Positions 8,959 to 19,141 of a stretch of 64,000 nucleotides of DNA are shown here, one piece after another. The notes under the pieces are model-generated. The model did not search any database. It was given only the letters and a program-made list of their open reading frames with translations, and had not been told where the DNA came from. Source of the stretch: JAXMEQ01 sp046348225 (GTDB lineage Bacteria > Pseudomonadota > Gammaproteobacteria > Burkholderiales > Burkholderiaceae_C). Made by a program: the position numbers and the translations under genes. The stretch is from assembly GCA_046348225.1 (NCBI GenBank), contig JAXMEQ010000012.1, forward strand, positions 17,891-81,890. Reading direction: 5' to 3'. Position 1 is the first letter of the stretch; every line of letters begins with the position of its first letter.

Positions 8959-9762
8959 CTACAGCGCGAAGTCGTACTCGATCGTGATCGGTGCGTGGTC
9001 GGAGAACTTCTCGGCCTTGTAGATCGCTTCGGTGCGCGCCAGGGCCGCGAACTTTGGCGTCGCCAGGTGGTAGTCGAGCCGCCAGCCCACGTTGTTGGCA
9101 TAGGCCTGGCCGCGGTTGCTCCACCAGGTGTAGGCGGTGTCAGTGGTGGTCGGCTGGAGCTGGCGGTACACGTCCACCAGACCGGTCTGGTCCAGCAGCG
9201 CCGTCATCCACGCGCGCTCTTCGGGCAGGAAGCCGCTGTTCTTCTGGTTGCTGCGCCAGTTCTTGAGATCGATTTCCTTGTGTGCGATGTTCACATCACC
9301 GCACAGGATGAACTCACGCTTCTTCTTGAGTTTGGCCAGGTGGGGCTCGAACTCGGCCAGAAAGCGGAACTTGGCCTGCTGCCGCTCCTCGCCCGACGAG
9401 CCGCTGGGAAAGTAGGCGCTGATGATGGATCGCTTCGCCTTCGGCGTGTCAAAGCGCAACTCCACGTAGCGGCCTTCGGCGTCGAACTCGCCAGAGCCGT
9501 AGCCGATGAGCACGTCGCTGGGCTCGTGGCGGGTGTACACCGCCACGCCCGAGTAGCCCTTTTTCTCGGCAAAGTGAAAGTGCCCCTGCAGTCCGGCAAG
9601 CTGCTCGAAGCGGCCCGCCACATCGGCCGCCTGGGCCTTGACCTCCTGCACACAAATACAATCCGGGCTGGCTTTTGCAATCCAGGCCTCCACGCCCTTG
9701 TTGGCCGCAGAGCGGATGCCGTTGAGGTTGAGACTGGTCAGTTTGAACAAGGATTCCCCCAT
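8959..9762 (-). CDS. xth: Exodeoxyribonuclease III (AP endonuclease, ExoIII family)
   Basis: A 267-residue Mg-dependent AP endonuclease/3'-5' exonuclease of the EEP fold. Visible motifs are LTSLNLNGIRSA at the N-terminus, the metal-binding Glu in CICVQEVKAQ, CGDVNIAHKEID, WWSNRGQAYANNVGWRLDY and the C-terminal SDHAPITIEY. The ATG at 9762 shares a CATG with the pyrE start on the other strand. A TTG at 9750 (LFKLTSLNLNG, after GGGGGA) would give the more typical family N-terminus. It is convergent with bciA, the stops being 3 bp apart. Its promoter must lie within or beyond pyrE. Confidence 0.93.
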   Translation of the reverse strand: MGESLFKLTSLNLNGIRSAANKGVEAWIAKASPDCICVQEVKAQAADVAGRFEQLAGLQGHFHFAEKKGYSGVAVYTRHEPSDVLIGYGSGEFDAEGRYVELRFDTPKAKRSIISAYFPSGSSGEERQQAKFRFLAEFEPHLAKLKKKREFILCGDVNIAHKEIDLKNWRSNQKNSGFLPEERAWMTALLDQTGLVDVYRQLQPTTTDTAYTWWSNRGQAYANNVGWRLDYHLATPKFAALARTEAIYKAEKFSDHAPITIEYDFAL

Positions 9763-10444
9763 GGCGGTTGATGCAGGCCCCGACGTGCTGGCCCAGGATT
9801 TCGTGCAATTCTCGGTGGATGCCGGCGTTTTGCGCTTTGGTGAATTCAGGACCAAGGCGGGACGGCTGAGCCCGTACTTCTTCAACGCCGGCCTGTTTGA
9901 CGACGGTGCCAAACTGGGCCGGCTCGCGCAATTCTATGCACAGCGCATCATCGCCAGCGGCCTCGAATTCGACATGATCTTCGGCCCGGCCTACAAGGGC
10001 ATTCCGCTGGGCGCGGCGGTCGCCATCGAGCTGGCGCGGCTGGGCCGCAATGTGCCGTTTGCCTACAACCGCAAGGAAGCCAAGGACCACGGCGAAGGCG
10101 GCTCGCTGGTCGGCGCCCCCCTGAAGGGCCGGGTACTGATCGTGGACGACGTGATGAGCGCCGGCACCGCGGCGCGCGAATCCATCGCCATCATCCAGGC
10201 CGCTGGCGCGACACCGCACGCGGTGGCCATTGCGCTGGACCGCCAGGAAAAAGCCACCGAGAACGGCCAGGACGTGGCCCACAGCGCGGTGCAGTATGTG
10301 CGCCAGCAACTCGGCCTGCAGGTTTGTGCGATTGCGCGGCTGGCCGACTTGCTCCAGTATCTGGCCCAGCATGCGGGCGACAGCCTGGGCGAACACCACG
10401 CCCGGGTACTGGCCTACCGGGAACGCTATGGCGTGGACGACTGA
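9761..10444 (+). CDS. pyrE: Orotate phosphoribosyltransferase
   Basis: A 227-residue type I PRTase that makes OMP from orotate and PRPP in pyrimidine synthesis. The PRPP loop VLIVDDVMSAGTA is intact, the orotate/pyrophosphate loop AYNRKEAKDHGEGG is clear, and the N-terminal FRTKAGRLSPYFFNAG is family-typical. The start ATG at 9761 is supported by the normal N-terminus (FVQFSVDAGVLRFGEF). The open frame extends upstream, but that part is antisense to xth. Its start codon overlaps the xth start head to head. A DUF4124-type gene follows after 13 bp. Confidence 0.94.
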   Translation: MAVDAGPDVLAQDFVQFSVDAGVLRFGEFRTKAGRLSPYFFNAGLFDDGAKLGRLAQFYAQRIIASGLEFDMIFGPAYKGIPLGAAVAIELARLGRNVPFAYNRKEAKDHGEGGSLVGAPLKGRVLIVDDVMSAGTAARESIAIIQAAGATPHAVAIALDRQEKATENGQDVAHSAVQYVRQQLGLQVCAIARLADLLQYLAQHAGDSLGEHHARVLAYRERYGVDD

Positions 10445-10457
10445 CATCAGGACGGCA

Positions 10458-11102
10458 ATGAACATGGGTGCTTGGCGGTGGACGGTTCTGGGCGGGCTGC
10501 TGTGTGCGGTGGCAGTACCGGCCATGGCGCAGCGGATCTATACCTGTACTGACGCCAAGGGCCGGCGGCTGACATCTGACCGGCCGATTGCCGAGTGCAA
10601 CGACCGTGTGCAGAACGAAGTCAGCCCCAGCGGTGTGGTTCGGCGGCAAATCCAGCCCTCATTGACCGCCGAAGAGCGTGCGGCCGAGGAGGTCAAGGCG
10701 CGCAAGGCAGCAGAGGCGCGTGCGCTTGAAGCGGAAGACCGCAAGCGTGAACGCGCGCTGCTGGACCGCTACCCGAACCGCGCTGCGCACGACAAGGAAC
10801 GTGCCACGGCCCTGGCACCCACCGACGAAGTCTTCAAGGCGGCGCAGGCGCGTACCGCGGAGCTGGAAGCGCAGCGCAAGCGGCTGGACGAAGAGGCCGC
10901 CTTCTACAAGCGCGACCCGAACAAGCTGCCTCCGGCGCTGAAGCGTCAGGTGGAAGACAACGCCCTGCAGGCGGCCGCCCACAAGCGCTCGCTGGCGGGT
11001 ATTGACGAGGAGCGCAAGCGCATCAACCTGCGCTTTGACGACGAGCTCGACCAGTTGCGCCGCCTGTGGGCGCTGCAGGGCAAGACGCAGGCCTCAAAAT
11101 AG
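10458..11102 (+). CDS. Periplasmic DUF4124-like protein with charged helical tail
   Basis: A 214-residue protein starting at an ATG preceded by AGGA, 13 bp after pyrE. It has a signal peptide cleaved after AVPAMA. It then has a DUF4124-type motif, RIYTCTDAKGRRLTSDRPI, with a second Cys in IAECNDRV. From about residue 60 on it is strongly charged and probably helical or coiled-coil (AAEEVKARKAAEARALEAEDRKRER...). DUF4124 proteins are common periplasmic proteins of Burkholderiales without a settled function. It is probably co-transcribed with pyrE, although no functional link is evident. Confidence 0.8.
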   Translation: MNMGAWRWTVLGGLLCAVAVPAMAQRIYTCTDAKGRRLTSDRPIAECNDRVQNEVSPSGVVRRQIQPSLTAEERAAEEVKARKAAEARALEAEDRKRERALLDRYPNRAAHDKERATALAPTDEVFKAAQARTAELEAQRKRLDEEAAFYKRDPNKLPPALKRQVEDNALQAAAHKRSLAGIDEERKRINLRFDDELDQLRRLWALQGKTQASK

Positions 11103-11123
11103 GCTGGAGCCCGCGCCGGGACT

Positions 11124-11150
11124 GCGCAAGGCGCTATAAAAAGTGTAGCG
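11124..11150 (-). repeat. Dispersed hairpin repeat, copy 2 (intergenic)
   Basis: On the minus strand this reads as a GCTAC / ATAGC stem around a 7-nt loop, then GCCTTGCGC. On the plus strand it is preceded by ACT, as is copy 6. It sits in the 63-bp gap between the DUF4124 gene and the 3' end of gatB. Confidence 0.75.
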
Positions 11151-11165
11151 TCTGCCGGAGCAACC

Positions 11166-12608
11166 TCAACGCAGTCTGTCGCGCAGCAGGTCGTTGACCT
11201 GTTGCGGGTTGGCCTTGCCCTTGCTGGCTTTCATGACCTGGCCCACCAGCGCGTTGAATGCCTTGTCCTTGCCGGCCTTGTACTGCGCCACGTTGTCGGG
11301 GTTGGCGGCGATCACGTCGTCGACAATTTTTTCCAGCGCGCCGCTGTCGTTCATCTGTTTGAGGCCCTTGGCTTCGATGACGGCGTCCACGTCGTCGCCA
11401 TCGCCGGTCCACAATGCTTCAAACACTTGGCGGGCCGCGTTGTTGGACACGGTTGCGTCGGCGATGCGTCCAATCAGGGCGGCGAGTTGCCCCGCGCTCA
11501 CGGGCGACTGCGCGATTCCCAGCTCGCCGGCGTTCAGCCGCCGCGACACCTCCCCCATGATCCAGTTGCTGGCCAGCTTGGGCTGGCCACTGGCCCTGGC
11601 GGTGGCTTCAAAGTACGCCGCCATGGCCTTGCTCTGCGTCAGCGTGGTCGCGTCGTACTCGGGCAGGCCGTAGTCGGCGACGAAGCGCGCGGCCATCACG
11701 CGCGGAAGTTCGTCCATTTCGCTGCGCACCCGCGCCACCCACTCGGGCGCAATCACCAGCGGCGGCAGGTCCGGGTCGGGGAAGTAGCGGTAGTCGGCTG
11801 CGTCTTCCTTGGTCCGCATGGCGCGGGTTTCGCCGGTGTCGGGGTCGAACAGCACGGTGGCCTGCTGGATCGCGTGGCCGTCTTCGATCTGCTCGATCTG
11901 CCACCGGATTTCATAGTCGATCGCCTGCTGCATGAACTTGAAGCTGTTCAGGTTCTTGATCTCGCGGCGGGTGCCCAGCGGCGCGCCGGGCTTGCGCACC
12001 GAGACGTTGGCGTCGCAGCGGAAGCTGCCTTCCTGCATGTTGCCGTCGCAGATGCCGATCCAGGTCACGATCTTGTGCAGCTCTTTTGCGTAGGCCACGG
12101 CCTCCTCGCTGCTGCGCATGTCGGGCTCGGTCACGATCTCCAGCAGCGGCGTGCCGGCACGGTTCAGGTCAATGCCGCTCTGGCCGATGAAGTCCTCGTG
12201 CAGCGACTTGCCGGCGTCTTCTTCCAGGTGGGCGCGCACCAGGCGCACGCTTTTCTTCTCTTCCCCCAGCAGGAACTCGACCGAGCCGCCCTGCACCACC
12301 GGGACTTCAAACTGGCTGATCTGGTAGCCCTTGGGCAGGTCGGGGTAGAAGTAGTTCTTGCGCGCAAAAACGCTGCGCGGCGCGATGGTCGCGTTGACCG
12401 CCAGGCCGAACTCGATGGCACGCTCGACCGCGCCCTTGTTCATCACCGGCAGCGTGCCGGGCAACGCCAGGTCCACGGCGCAGGCCTGCGTGTTGGGCTC
12501 GGCGCCAAAGGCCGTGGCGGCGCGGCTGAAAATCTTGCTTTGCGTGGACAGTTGGGCGTGCGTCTCGAAGCCGATGACGACTTCGTAACCCTGGATCAGT
12601 TTGCTCAT
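11166..12608 (-). CDS. gatB: Asp-tRNA(Asn)/Glu-tRNA(Gln) amidotransferase subunit B
   Basis: A 480-residue tRNA-binding/kinase subunit of the GatCAB complex, which converts misacylated Glu-tRNA(Gln) or Asp-tRNA(Asn). The diagnostic N-terminal run VIGFETHAQLST, then ARKNYFYPDLPKGYQISQ and RAGTPLLEIVTEPDMRS, are all present. The C-terminal YqeY-like tail ends in VNDLLRDRLR. The start MSKLIQGYEVV at 12608 lies one base after the gatA stop. It is the third gene of the gatC-(small ORF)-gatA-gatB unit. Confidence 0.96.
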   Translation of the reverse strand: MSKLIQGYEVVIGFETHAQLSTQSKIFSRAATAFGAEPNTQACAVDLALPGTLPVMNKGAVERAIEFGLAVNATIAPRSVFARKNYFYPDLPKGYQISQFEVPVVQGGSVEFLLGEEKKSVRLVRAHLEEDAGKSLHEDFIGQSGIDLNRAGTPLLEIVTEPDMRSSEEAVAYAKELHKIVTWIGICDGNMQEGSFRCDANVSVRKPGAPLGTRREIKNLNSFKFMQQAIDYEIRWQIEQIEDGHAIQQATVLFDPDTGETRAMRTKEDAADYRYFPDPDLPPLVIAPEWVARVRSEMDELPRVMAARFVADYGLPEYDATTLTQSKAMAAYFEATARASGQPKLASNWIMGEVSRRLNAGELGIAQSPVSAGQLAALIGRIADATVSNNAARQVFEALWTGDGDDVDAVIEAKGLKQMNDSGALEKIVDDVIAANPDNVAQYKAGKDKAFNALVGQVMKASKGKANPQQVNDLLRDRLR

Positions 12609-12609
12609 C

Positions 12610-14069
<1,460 letters not shown>

Positions 14070-14073
<4 letters not shown>

Positions 14074-14159
14074 ACGGGCACCCCCACGCTTGTCACTTCG
14101 TGTACTGCGCTGCCCCCCGAGGGGGCCTTCGCGCCTTGGAGCGGTCCGGCGGCGCTCAT
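14070..14159 (-). CDS. 29-codon ORF (MSAA...PSGGS type) between gatC and gatA
   Basis: The ORF reads MSAAGPLQGAKAPSGGS, then a 12-residue tail with SVGVP. The start ATG overlaps the gatC stop (ATGA at 14159-14156). Its stop overlaps the gatA start (ATGA at 14073-14070). A homologous ORF with the same layout lies at 42860-42943. The centre on the plus strand is the palindrome-like GCCCCCCGAGGGGGC. Whether the peptide is made or matters is unknown. It may instead be an inserted repeat that keeps translational coupling intact. Confidence 0.45.
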
Positions 14160-14455
14160 TCGATCACCTTCGGCACGAGGAACAGCCCTCGCTCCACCGC
14201 CGGCGCACTTTGCTGGTTGGCGTCGCGGTTGTCAGGTTCGCTGACCACGTCGTCACGCAGGCGCAGGGCGATGTCCTGGATGGCCGCAACCGGGTGCGCC
14301 AGGGGCTCCAGGCCGGTGGTATCCACAGCCCGCATCTGCTCGACGATGTCGAAGAAACCATTGATTTGGGTCAGCATGCGCTCGCTTTCGTCAGAACGCA
14401 GTTCCAGCCGCGCCAGATTGGCAATCCGGTGGATGTCTTGGGGGGTCAAAGCCAT
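14156..14455 (-). CDS. gatC: Asp-tRNA(Asn)/Glu-tRNA(Gln) amidotransferase subunit C
   Basis: A 99-residue small subunit that wraps GatA and GatB together. The family motif is MALTPQDIHRIANLARLEL at the start, with MRAVDTTGLEPLAHPV in the middle and the C-terminal FLVPKVIE. It is the first gene of the gat unit and divergent from mreB, with a 202-bp gap between the starts. Confidence 0.95.
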   Translation of the reverse strand: MALTPQDIHRIANLARLELRSDESERMLTQINGFFDIVEQMRAVDTTGLEPLAHPVAAIQDIALRLRDDVVSEPDNRDANQQSAPAVERGLFLVPKVIE

Positions 14456-14533
14456 AGGAAAAAACGCCAGCGATACCAGATGTAAACGCGAAATTTCGGC
14501 CCGTCCCGGGCCAGTTATTCACAGGGGATGGGG

Positions 14534-14539
14534 TATTAT
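14534..14539 (+). promoter_or_regulatory. Possible -10 element upstream of mreB
   Basis: TATTAT lies 119 bp before the mreB start, in the gatC/mreB divergent gap. No convincing -35 hexamer stands 16-18 bp upstream, so this is only a candidate. The long leader that would follow is GC-rich and has no other clear signal. Confidence 0.3.
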
Positions 14540-14657
14540 CCCGCCTTTGGTGCAACGGCCGCGAAAGCGGCGGTATTTGCAGGAAAAAGCAGCTTTCAAT
14601 ACGACAACAAGGCGATGGCCGGCCGAGGCGCCGATCATGCCCGCGAGAGGATTTCTA

Positions 14658-15701
14658 ATGTTCGGAGCATTCCGTCGGTACTTCTCCACCGACCTGGCCA
14701 TCGACCTCGGCACCGCCAACACCCTGATTTTTGTACGCGACAAGGGCATCGTCCTCGACGAACCCTCGGTGGTTGCCATCCGCCACGAAGGCGGCCCGCA
14801 AGGCAAGAAGACCATCCAGGCCGTGGGCCACGAAGCCAAGGCCATGCTGGGCAAGGTGCCCGGCAACATCGAGGCCATCCGCCCGATGAAGGACGGCGTG
14901 ATCGCCGACTTCACCGTCACCGAGCAGATGCTCAAGCAGTTCATCAAGATGGTCCATCCGCGGTCCGTCCTGAAGCCCTCGCCGCGCATCATCATCTGCG
15001 TGCCCTGCGGCTCCACCCAGGTCGAGCGCCGCGCGATTCGTGAATCGGCGCTGGGTGCCGGCGCCTCCGAGGTCTACCTGATTGAAGAACCGATGGCCGC
15101 CGCCATTGGCGCCGGCTTGCCCGTCAGCGAGGCCAGCGGCTCCATGGTGGTGGACATCGGCGGTGGCACCACCGAGGTGGGTGTGATCTCGCTGGGTGGC
15201 ATGGTCTACAAGGGCAGCGTGCGGGTGGGCGGCGACAAGTTCGACGAGGCCATCATCAGCTACATCCGCCGCAACTACGGCATGCTGATCGGCGAGCCCA
15301 CGGCTGAAGCCATCAAGAAGAACATCGGCAGCGCCTTCCCCGGCAGCGAAGTGAAGGAAATGGAAGTGCGCGGGCGCAACCTGTCCGAAGGTGTGCCGCG
15401 CTCGTTCACGATCTCCAGCAACGAAATCCTCGAAGCCCTGACCGACCCGCTGAACAACATCGTGAGTGCAGTCAAGAACGCGCTCGAGCACACACCGCCT
15501 GAACTGGGTGCCGACATTGCCGAGCGCGGCATGATGCTCACCGGCGGTGGCGCCTTGCTGCGCGACCTCGACCGCCTGCTGGCCGAGGAAACCGGCCTGC
15601 CGGTACTGGTGGCCGAAGATCCGCTGACCTGCGTGGTGCGCGGCTGCGGCATCGCCCTGGAGCGCATGGAGCGCCTGGGCTCGATCTTCACCAGCGAATA
15701 A
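14658..15701 (+). CDS. mreB: Rod-shape determining actin homologue MreB
   Basis: A 347-residue bacterial actin that organises lateral wall synthesis. Visible motifs are phosphate-1 AIDLGTANTLI near residue 13, phosphate-2 MVVDIGGGTTEVGV, and the adenosine motif LTGGGALLRDLD. The N-terminal MFGAFRRYFSTD is the usual short amphipathic membrane-binding helix. The start is fixed by GAGAGG 9 bp upstream. The open frame upstream of it is not coding. It is the first gene of mreB-mreC-mreD-mrdA. Confidence 0.96.
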   Translation: MFGAFRRYFSTDLAIDLGTANTLIFVRDKGIVLDEPSVVAIRHEGGPQGKKTIQAVGHEAKAMLGKVPGNIEAIRPMKDGVIADFTVTEQMLKQFIKMVHPRSVLKPSPRIIICVPCGSTQVERRAIRESALGAGASEVYLIEEPMAAAIGAGLPVSEASGSMVVDIGGGTTEVGVISLGGMVYKGSVRVGGDKFDEAIISYIRRNYGMLIGEPTAEAIKKNIGSAFPGSEVKEMEVRGRNLSEGVPRSFTISSNEILEALTDPLNNIVSAVKNALEHTPPELGADIAERGMMLTGGGALLRDLDRLLAEETGLPVLVAEDPLTCVVRGCGIALERMERLGSIFTSE

Positions 15702-15716
15702 GCGCGGGCCTCAGCG

Positions 15717-16637
15717 ATGCCACTCGGTACGCTGGACAGGTCCCCGCCCCCCTTCTTCAAGCAGGGGCCTTCGGCCCTGTCCAAGCTCATGGTGTTCAGC
15801 GCGCTCGCGCTGTTCCTGATGGTGGCGGACGTGCGCTTCAAGATCATCCAGCCGCTGCGCGCCACGCTGGCCACGGTGCTGTATCCGGTGCAGTGGCTGG
15901 CCATGCGCCCGGTGCTGCTGCTGCGCCATGGCGGCCAGTACTTCGCAGACCTGGAAACAGCCCAGACCCGCGAGGCGGAGGCCCGGCGCAAGCTGGCGCT
16001 GCAGTCGCAGCAGGCCGGACAGGTGGACCAGCTCACACTGGAGAACACCCGGCTGCGCAAGCTGCTGGCGCTGCGTGACAAGGTGGCCACCCCCAGCCAG
16101 GCGGCCGAAGTGCTGTACGACGCAGCCGACCCCTACACGCGCAAGATCATCATCGACAAGGGTCTCGCCCAGGGCGTCGAAGAAGGCTCGCCCGTCATTG
16201 ACGAGTCTGGCGTGCTGGGCCAGGTCACGCGCGTGTATCCGCTGGTCAGTGAGGTCACGCTCGTCATCGACAGTGACCAGGCCATTCCGGTGCTGAATGC
16301 GCGCACCGGGGCACGCAGCGTGGCGTTTGGCGACCCGGCGCACGCCGGCTCGCTGGAGCTGCGTTTCATGGCCGGCAACGCCGACGTGCAGGCCGGTGAC
16401 CTGCTCACCACCAGTGGCGTGGACGGCATCTACCCGCCGGGCCTGCCGGTGGCGCGGGTGGAGAAGGTGGAGCGGCGCGCCGACTCGGCCTTCGCCCGCA
16501 TCTACTGCGCGCCGCAGGCCCTGGTGACGGGTGCCCGCCACGTAATGGTGCTCAAGCCGGTGTCGGCCCAGATCCCGCCGCGCCCGCCGGTCGAGCCGGT
16601 CACGGCCGCGTCGCCCAAGAAAGGGGCCCGCAAATGA
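15717..16637 (+). CDS. mreC: Rod-shape determining protein MreC
   Basis: A 306-residue bitopic inner-membrane protein. One transmembrane helix sits at about residues 23-40 (LMVFSALALFLMVA). A coiled coil follows at about 80-120 (LETAQTREAEARRKLALQ), then the periplasmic beta domains with DKGLAQGVEEGSPVIDESGVLGQV and TTSGVDGIYPPGLPVA. The C-terminus is Pro-rich and basic. It links MreB to PBP2/MreD. It begins 15 bp after mreB, and its stop overlaps mreD by 4 bp. Confidence 0.95.
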   Translation: MPLGTLDRSPPPFFKQGPSALSKLMVFSALALFLMVADVRFKIIQPLRATLATVLYPVQWLAMRPVLLLRHGGQYFADLETAQTREAEARRKLALQSQQAGQVDQLTLENTRLRKLLALRDKVATPSQAAEVLYDAADPYTRKIIIDKGLAQGVEEGSPVIDESGVLGQVTRVYPLVSEVTLVIDSDQAIPVLNARTGARSVAFGDPAHAGSLELRFMAGNADVQAGDLLTTSGVDGIYPPGLPVARVEKVERRADSAFARIYCAPQALVTGARHVMVLKPVSAQIPPRPPVEPVTAASPKKGARK

Positions 16638-17152
16638 TCATGCGCCCCGGCCAGCAGCTGCTGCTGCCCGCCAACCCGGTGTTCATCTGGGGCAGCCTGC
16701 TCGGCGCGCTGCTCATGAACATGCTGCCGCTGGGCCGCACGCCCTGGATGCCGGATTTCCTGCTCCTGGTGCTGGTGTTCTGGAGCGTGCACCAGCCCCT
16801 GCGCGTGGGTATCGGCGCCGCCTTCTTTTTCGGCCTGTGCATGGACGTGCACCAGACCGCGCTGCTGGGCCAGCATGCGCTGGCCTACACGGCGTCCAGC
16901 TACTTCGCCATCACGATCCACCGGCGCCTGCTGTGGTTCTCGGTGCCGTCGCAGGCGGTTCAGGTGCTGCCGCTGTTCGTGGCGGCCCACGCAATCGAGC
17001 TGGCCATCCGGCTGCTCAGTGGCGGCGCCTTCCCCGGCTGGCTGATTGTGCTGTCGCCGCTGATCGAGGCGGTGCTGTGGCCGATCGTCAGCATCATGCT
17101 GCTGGCACCGCAGCGGCGTGCGCCGGACCCCGACGAGAACAGGCCCCTATGA
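16634..17152 (+). CDS. mreD: Rod-shape determining protein MreD
   Basis: A 172-residue polytopic membrane protein with about five hydrophobic helices (GSLLGALLMNMLPL, FLLLVLVFWSV, GIGAAFFFGLCMDVHQTALLG). The GLCMDV motif is typical of MreD. It starts inside the mreC stop, and its own stop overlaps the mrdA start (ATGA), so the operon is tightly coupled. Confidence 0.93.
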   Translation: MIMRPGQQLLLPANPVFIWGSLLGALLMNMLPLGRTPWMPDFLLLVLVFWSVHQPLRVGIGAAFFFGLCMDVHQTALLGQHALAYTASSYFAITIHRRLLWFSVPSQAVQVLPLFVAAHAIELAIRLLSGGAFPGWLIVLSPLIEAVLWPIVSIMLLAPQRRAPDPDENRPL

Positions 17153-19134
17153 CCGAACTGCGCAATGTGGAAGCCGACCTGTCGCGCTTTCGCGCGCGGG
17201 TCCTGGTGGCCAGCGTGGTCGTGGTTCTGGCTTTCCTGCTGCTGGCCGCCCGCCTGGTGTACCTGCAGGTGGTACGCCATGCCGACCTGGACGAGCAGGC
17301 CGAAAACAACCGTACGGCGGTGGTGCCCATCGTCCCCAACCGGGGCCTGATCCTGGACCGCAACGGCATCGTGCTGGCCACCAACTACTCCGCCTACACG
17401 CTGGAGATCACGCCGTCACGGCTTGGACGCGATCTTGACGCCACCATCGATGACCTGGCGAAGGTGATCGACATCCAGCAGCGCGACCGCCGCCGTTTCA
17501 GGAAGCTGCTGGACGAATCCAAGAGCTTCGAATCCCTGCCGATCCGCACCCGCCTGACTGACGAGGAGGTCGCACGCTTTGCAGCCCAGCGCTTCCGCTT
17601 CCCCGGCGTGGAGATCAAGGCGCGGCTGTTCCGGAACTACCCGTGGGGCGAACTGGCCAGCCATGTGATCGGCTACATCGGCCGCATCAACCAGACCGAG
17701 AAGAAGTCGATGGAGGACTGGTCGGAAGAAGAGCAGGGCAACTACCGCGGTACGGAGTACATCGGCAAGCTGGGGGTGGAGCAAAGCTTCGAGAAGCAGC
17801 TGCACGGCACAACCGGCGTCGAGCAGGTCGAGACCTCTGCCGGTGGCCGCGCCGTGCGCAAGCTGGCCAGCCATCCGGCCACACCCGGCAACACGGTACA
17901 GCTGTCGATTGACATCAAGCTGCAGAAGCTGGTGGAGGACATGTTCGGCGAACGGCGCGGTGCGCTGGTGGCGATGGACCCGAAGACCGGTGAGGTGCTG
18001 GCGTTCGTGAGCAAGCCCACCTTCGACCCCAACCTGTTCGTGGACGGCATCGACTCGGAAAGCTGGCAGATGCTCAACGAGTCCATCGACAAGCCTCTGC
18101 TGAACCGGGCGCTGCGCGGCACCTACCCGCCGGGTTCGACCTACAAGCCGTTCATGGCGCTGGCGGCGCTGCAGACCGGCAAGCGTTCGGCCAGCACCAT
18201 CATCAACGACGCCGGCTCCTGGAGCTTTGGTGGCCATGTGTTCCGCAGCCACGGCGACCACGGGCTGGGCCCCGTGGACATGCACCAGAGCATCGTCAAG
18301 TCAAGCAACGTGTACTACTACTCGCTGGCCAACGAGCTGGGCGTGGACACGATGCACGACTTCATGAAGCCACTGGGTTTCGGGCAGTACACGGGCATCG
18401 ACATCCTGGGCGAGGTGCGCGGCGTGCTGCCCAGCCAGGACTGGAAGCGCAACTACTACAAGCGGCCCGAGCAGAAAAAGTGGTACGCCGGCGAGACGAT
18501 TTCGCTGGGCATCGGCCAGGGCTACAACAGCTTCACCATGCTGCAGCTGGCACAGGCCACGGCGGCACTGGCCAACAATGGCATCAAGCACAAACCCCGC
18601 CTGGTGATTGCCACGCAGGACGCCATGACGCGCAGCCGCATCCCGCAGCCTGCCGAGCCGCCGGTGGACCTGGGCTTCAAGCCCGAGCATGTGGCCGTGG
18701 TGCGCAAGGCCATGGTGGGCGTGACACAGGACGGCACCTCGGCCCGCGTGTTTGCCGGCGCGGGCTACCTGTCGGGCGGCAAGACCGGCACCGCCCAGGC
18801 CGTGACCATCGGACAGAAGGACAAGTACAACGCCGCCAAGCTGGAGGAGCACCAGCGCGACCACGCGCTGTACATTGCCTTCGCACCGGCCGATGACCCG
18901 AAGATTGCAGTGGCCGCCGTGGTGGAGAACGCCGGCTTTGGCGCCGCCAGTGCGGCCCCCATCACGCGCCGCCTGTTCGACTACTGGCTGCTGGGCCAGT
19001 ACCCGAGCGAGGAGGATCTGGCCGCCGTGCGCAAGGGCCAGGCCGCGGGCCCGATTGGCAAGCCGCGCAATGCGGCCGAAGTGGCCTGGCCACCCGGCAA
19101 CGCGGCGCCCGCCACGCCTGCCGCCGCGCCGTAA
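17149..19134 (+). CDS. mrdA: Penicillin-binding protein 2 (elongasome transpeptidase)
   Basis: A 661-residue class B PBP. It has an N-terminal membrane anchor (about residues 22-40), a dimerisation/pedestal region and a transpeptidase domain. The active-site serine is Ser330 in PGSTYKPF, followed by SSN in VKSSNVYYY and Lys545 in GGKTGTAQ. The start at 17149 overlaps the mreD stop, and the longer open frame upstream is not used. RodA usually follows mrdA in this operon, but here a convergent hydrolase starts right after the stop. The C-terminus is an Ala/Pro tail. Confidence 0.95.
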   Translation: MTELRNVEADLSRFRARVLVASVVVVLAFLLLAARLVYLQVVRHADLDEQAENNRTAVVPIVPNRGLILDRNGIVLATNYSAYTLEITPSRLGRDLDATIDDLAKVIDIQQRDRRRFRKLLDESKSFESLPIRTRLTDEEVARFAAQRFRFPGVEIKARLFRNYPWGELASHVIGYIGRINQTEKKSMEDWSEEEQGNYRGTEYIGKLGVEQSFEKQLHGTTGVEQVETSAGGRAVRKLASHPATPGNTVQLSIDIKLQKLVEDMFGERRGALVAMDPKTGEVLAFVSKPTFDPNLFVDGIDSESWQMLNESIDKPLLNRALRGTYPPGSTYKPFMALAALQTGKRSASTIINDAGSWSFGGHVFRSHGDHGLGPVDMHQSIVKSSNVYYYSLANELGVDTMHDFMKPLGFGQYTGIDILGEVRGVLPSQDWKRNYYKRPEQKKWYAGETISLGIGQGYNSFTMLQLAQATAALANNGIKHKPRLVIATQDAMTRSRIPQPAEPPVDLGFKPEHVAVVRKAMVGVTQDGTSARVFAGAGYLSGGKTGTAQAVTIGQKDKYNAAKLEEHQRDHALYIAFAPADDPKIAVAAVVENAGFGAASAAPITRRLFDYWLLGQYPSEEDLAAVRKGQAAGPIGKPRNAAEVAWPPGNAAPATPAAAP

Positions 19135-19141
19135 CCCGTTC

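Noticed and set aside
16837..17148. 104-codon N-terminal extension of mrdA
   Set aside because: It lies within mreD in another frame; the ATGA-coupled ATG at 17149 gives the normal PBP2 start.
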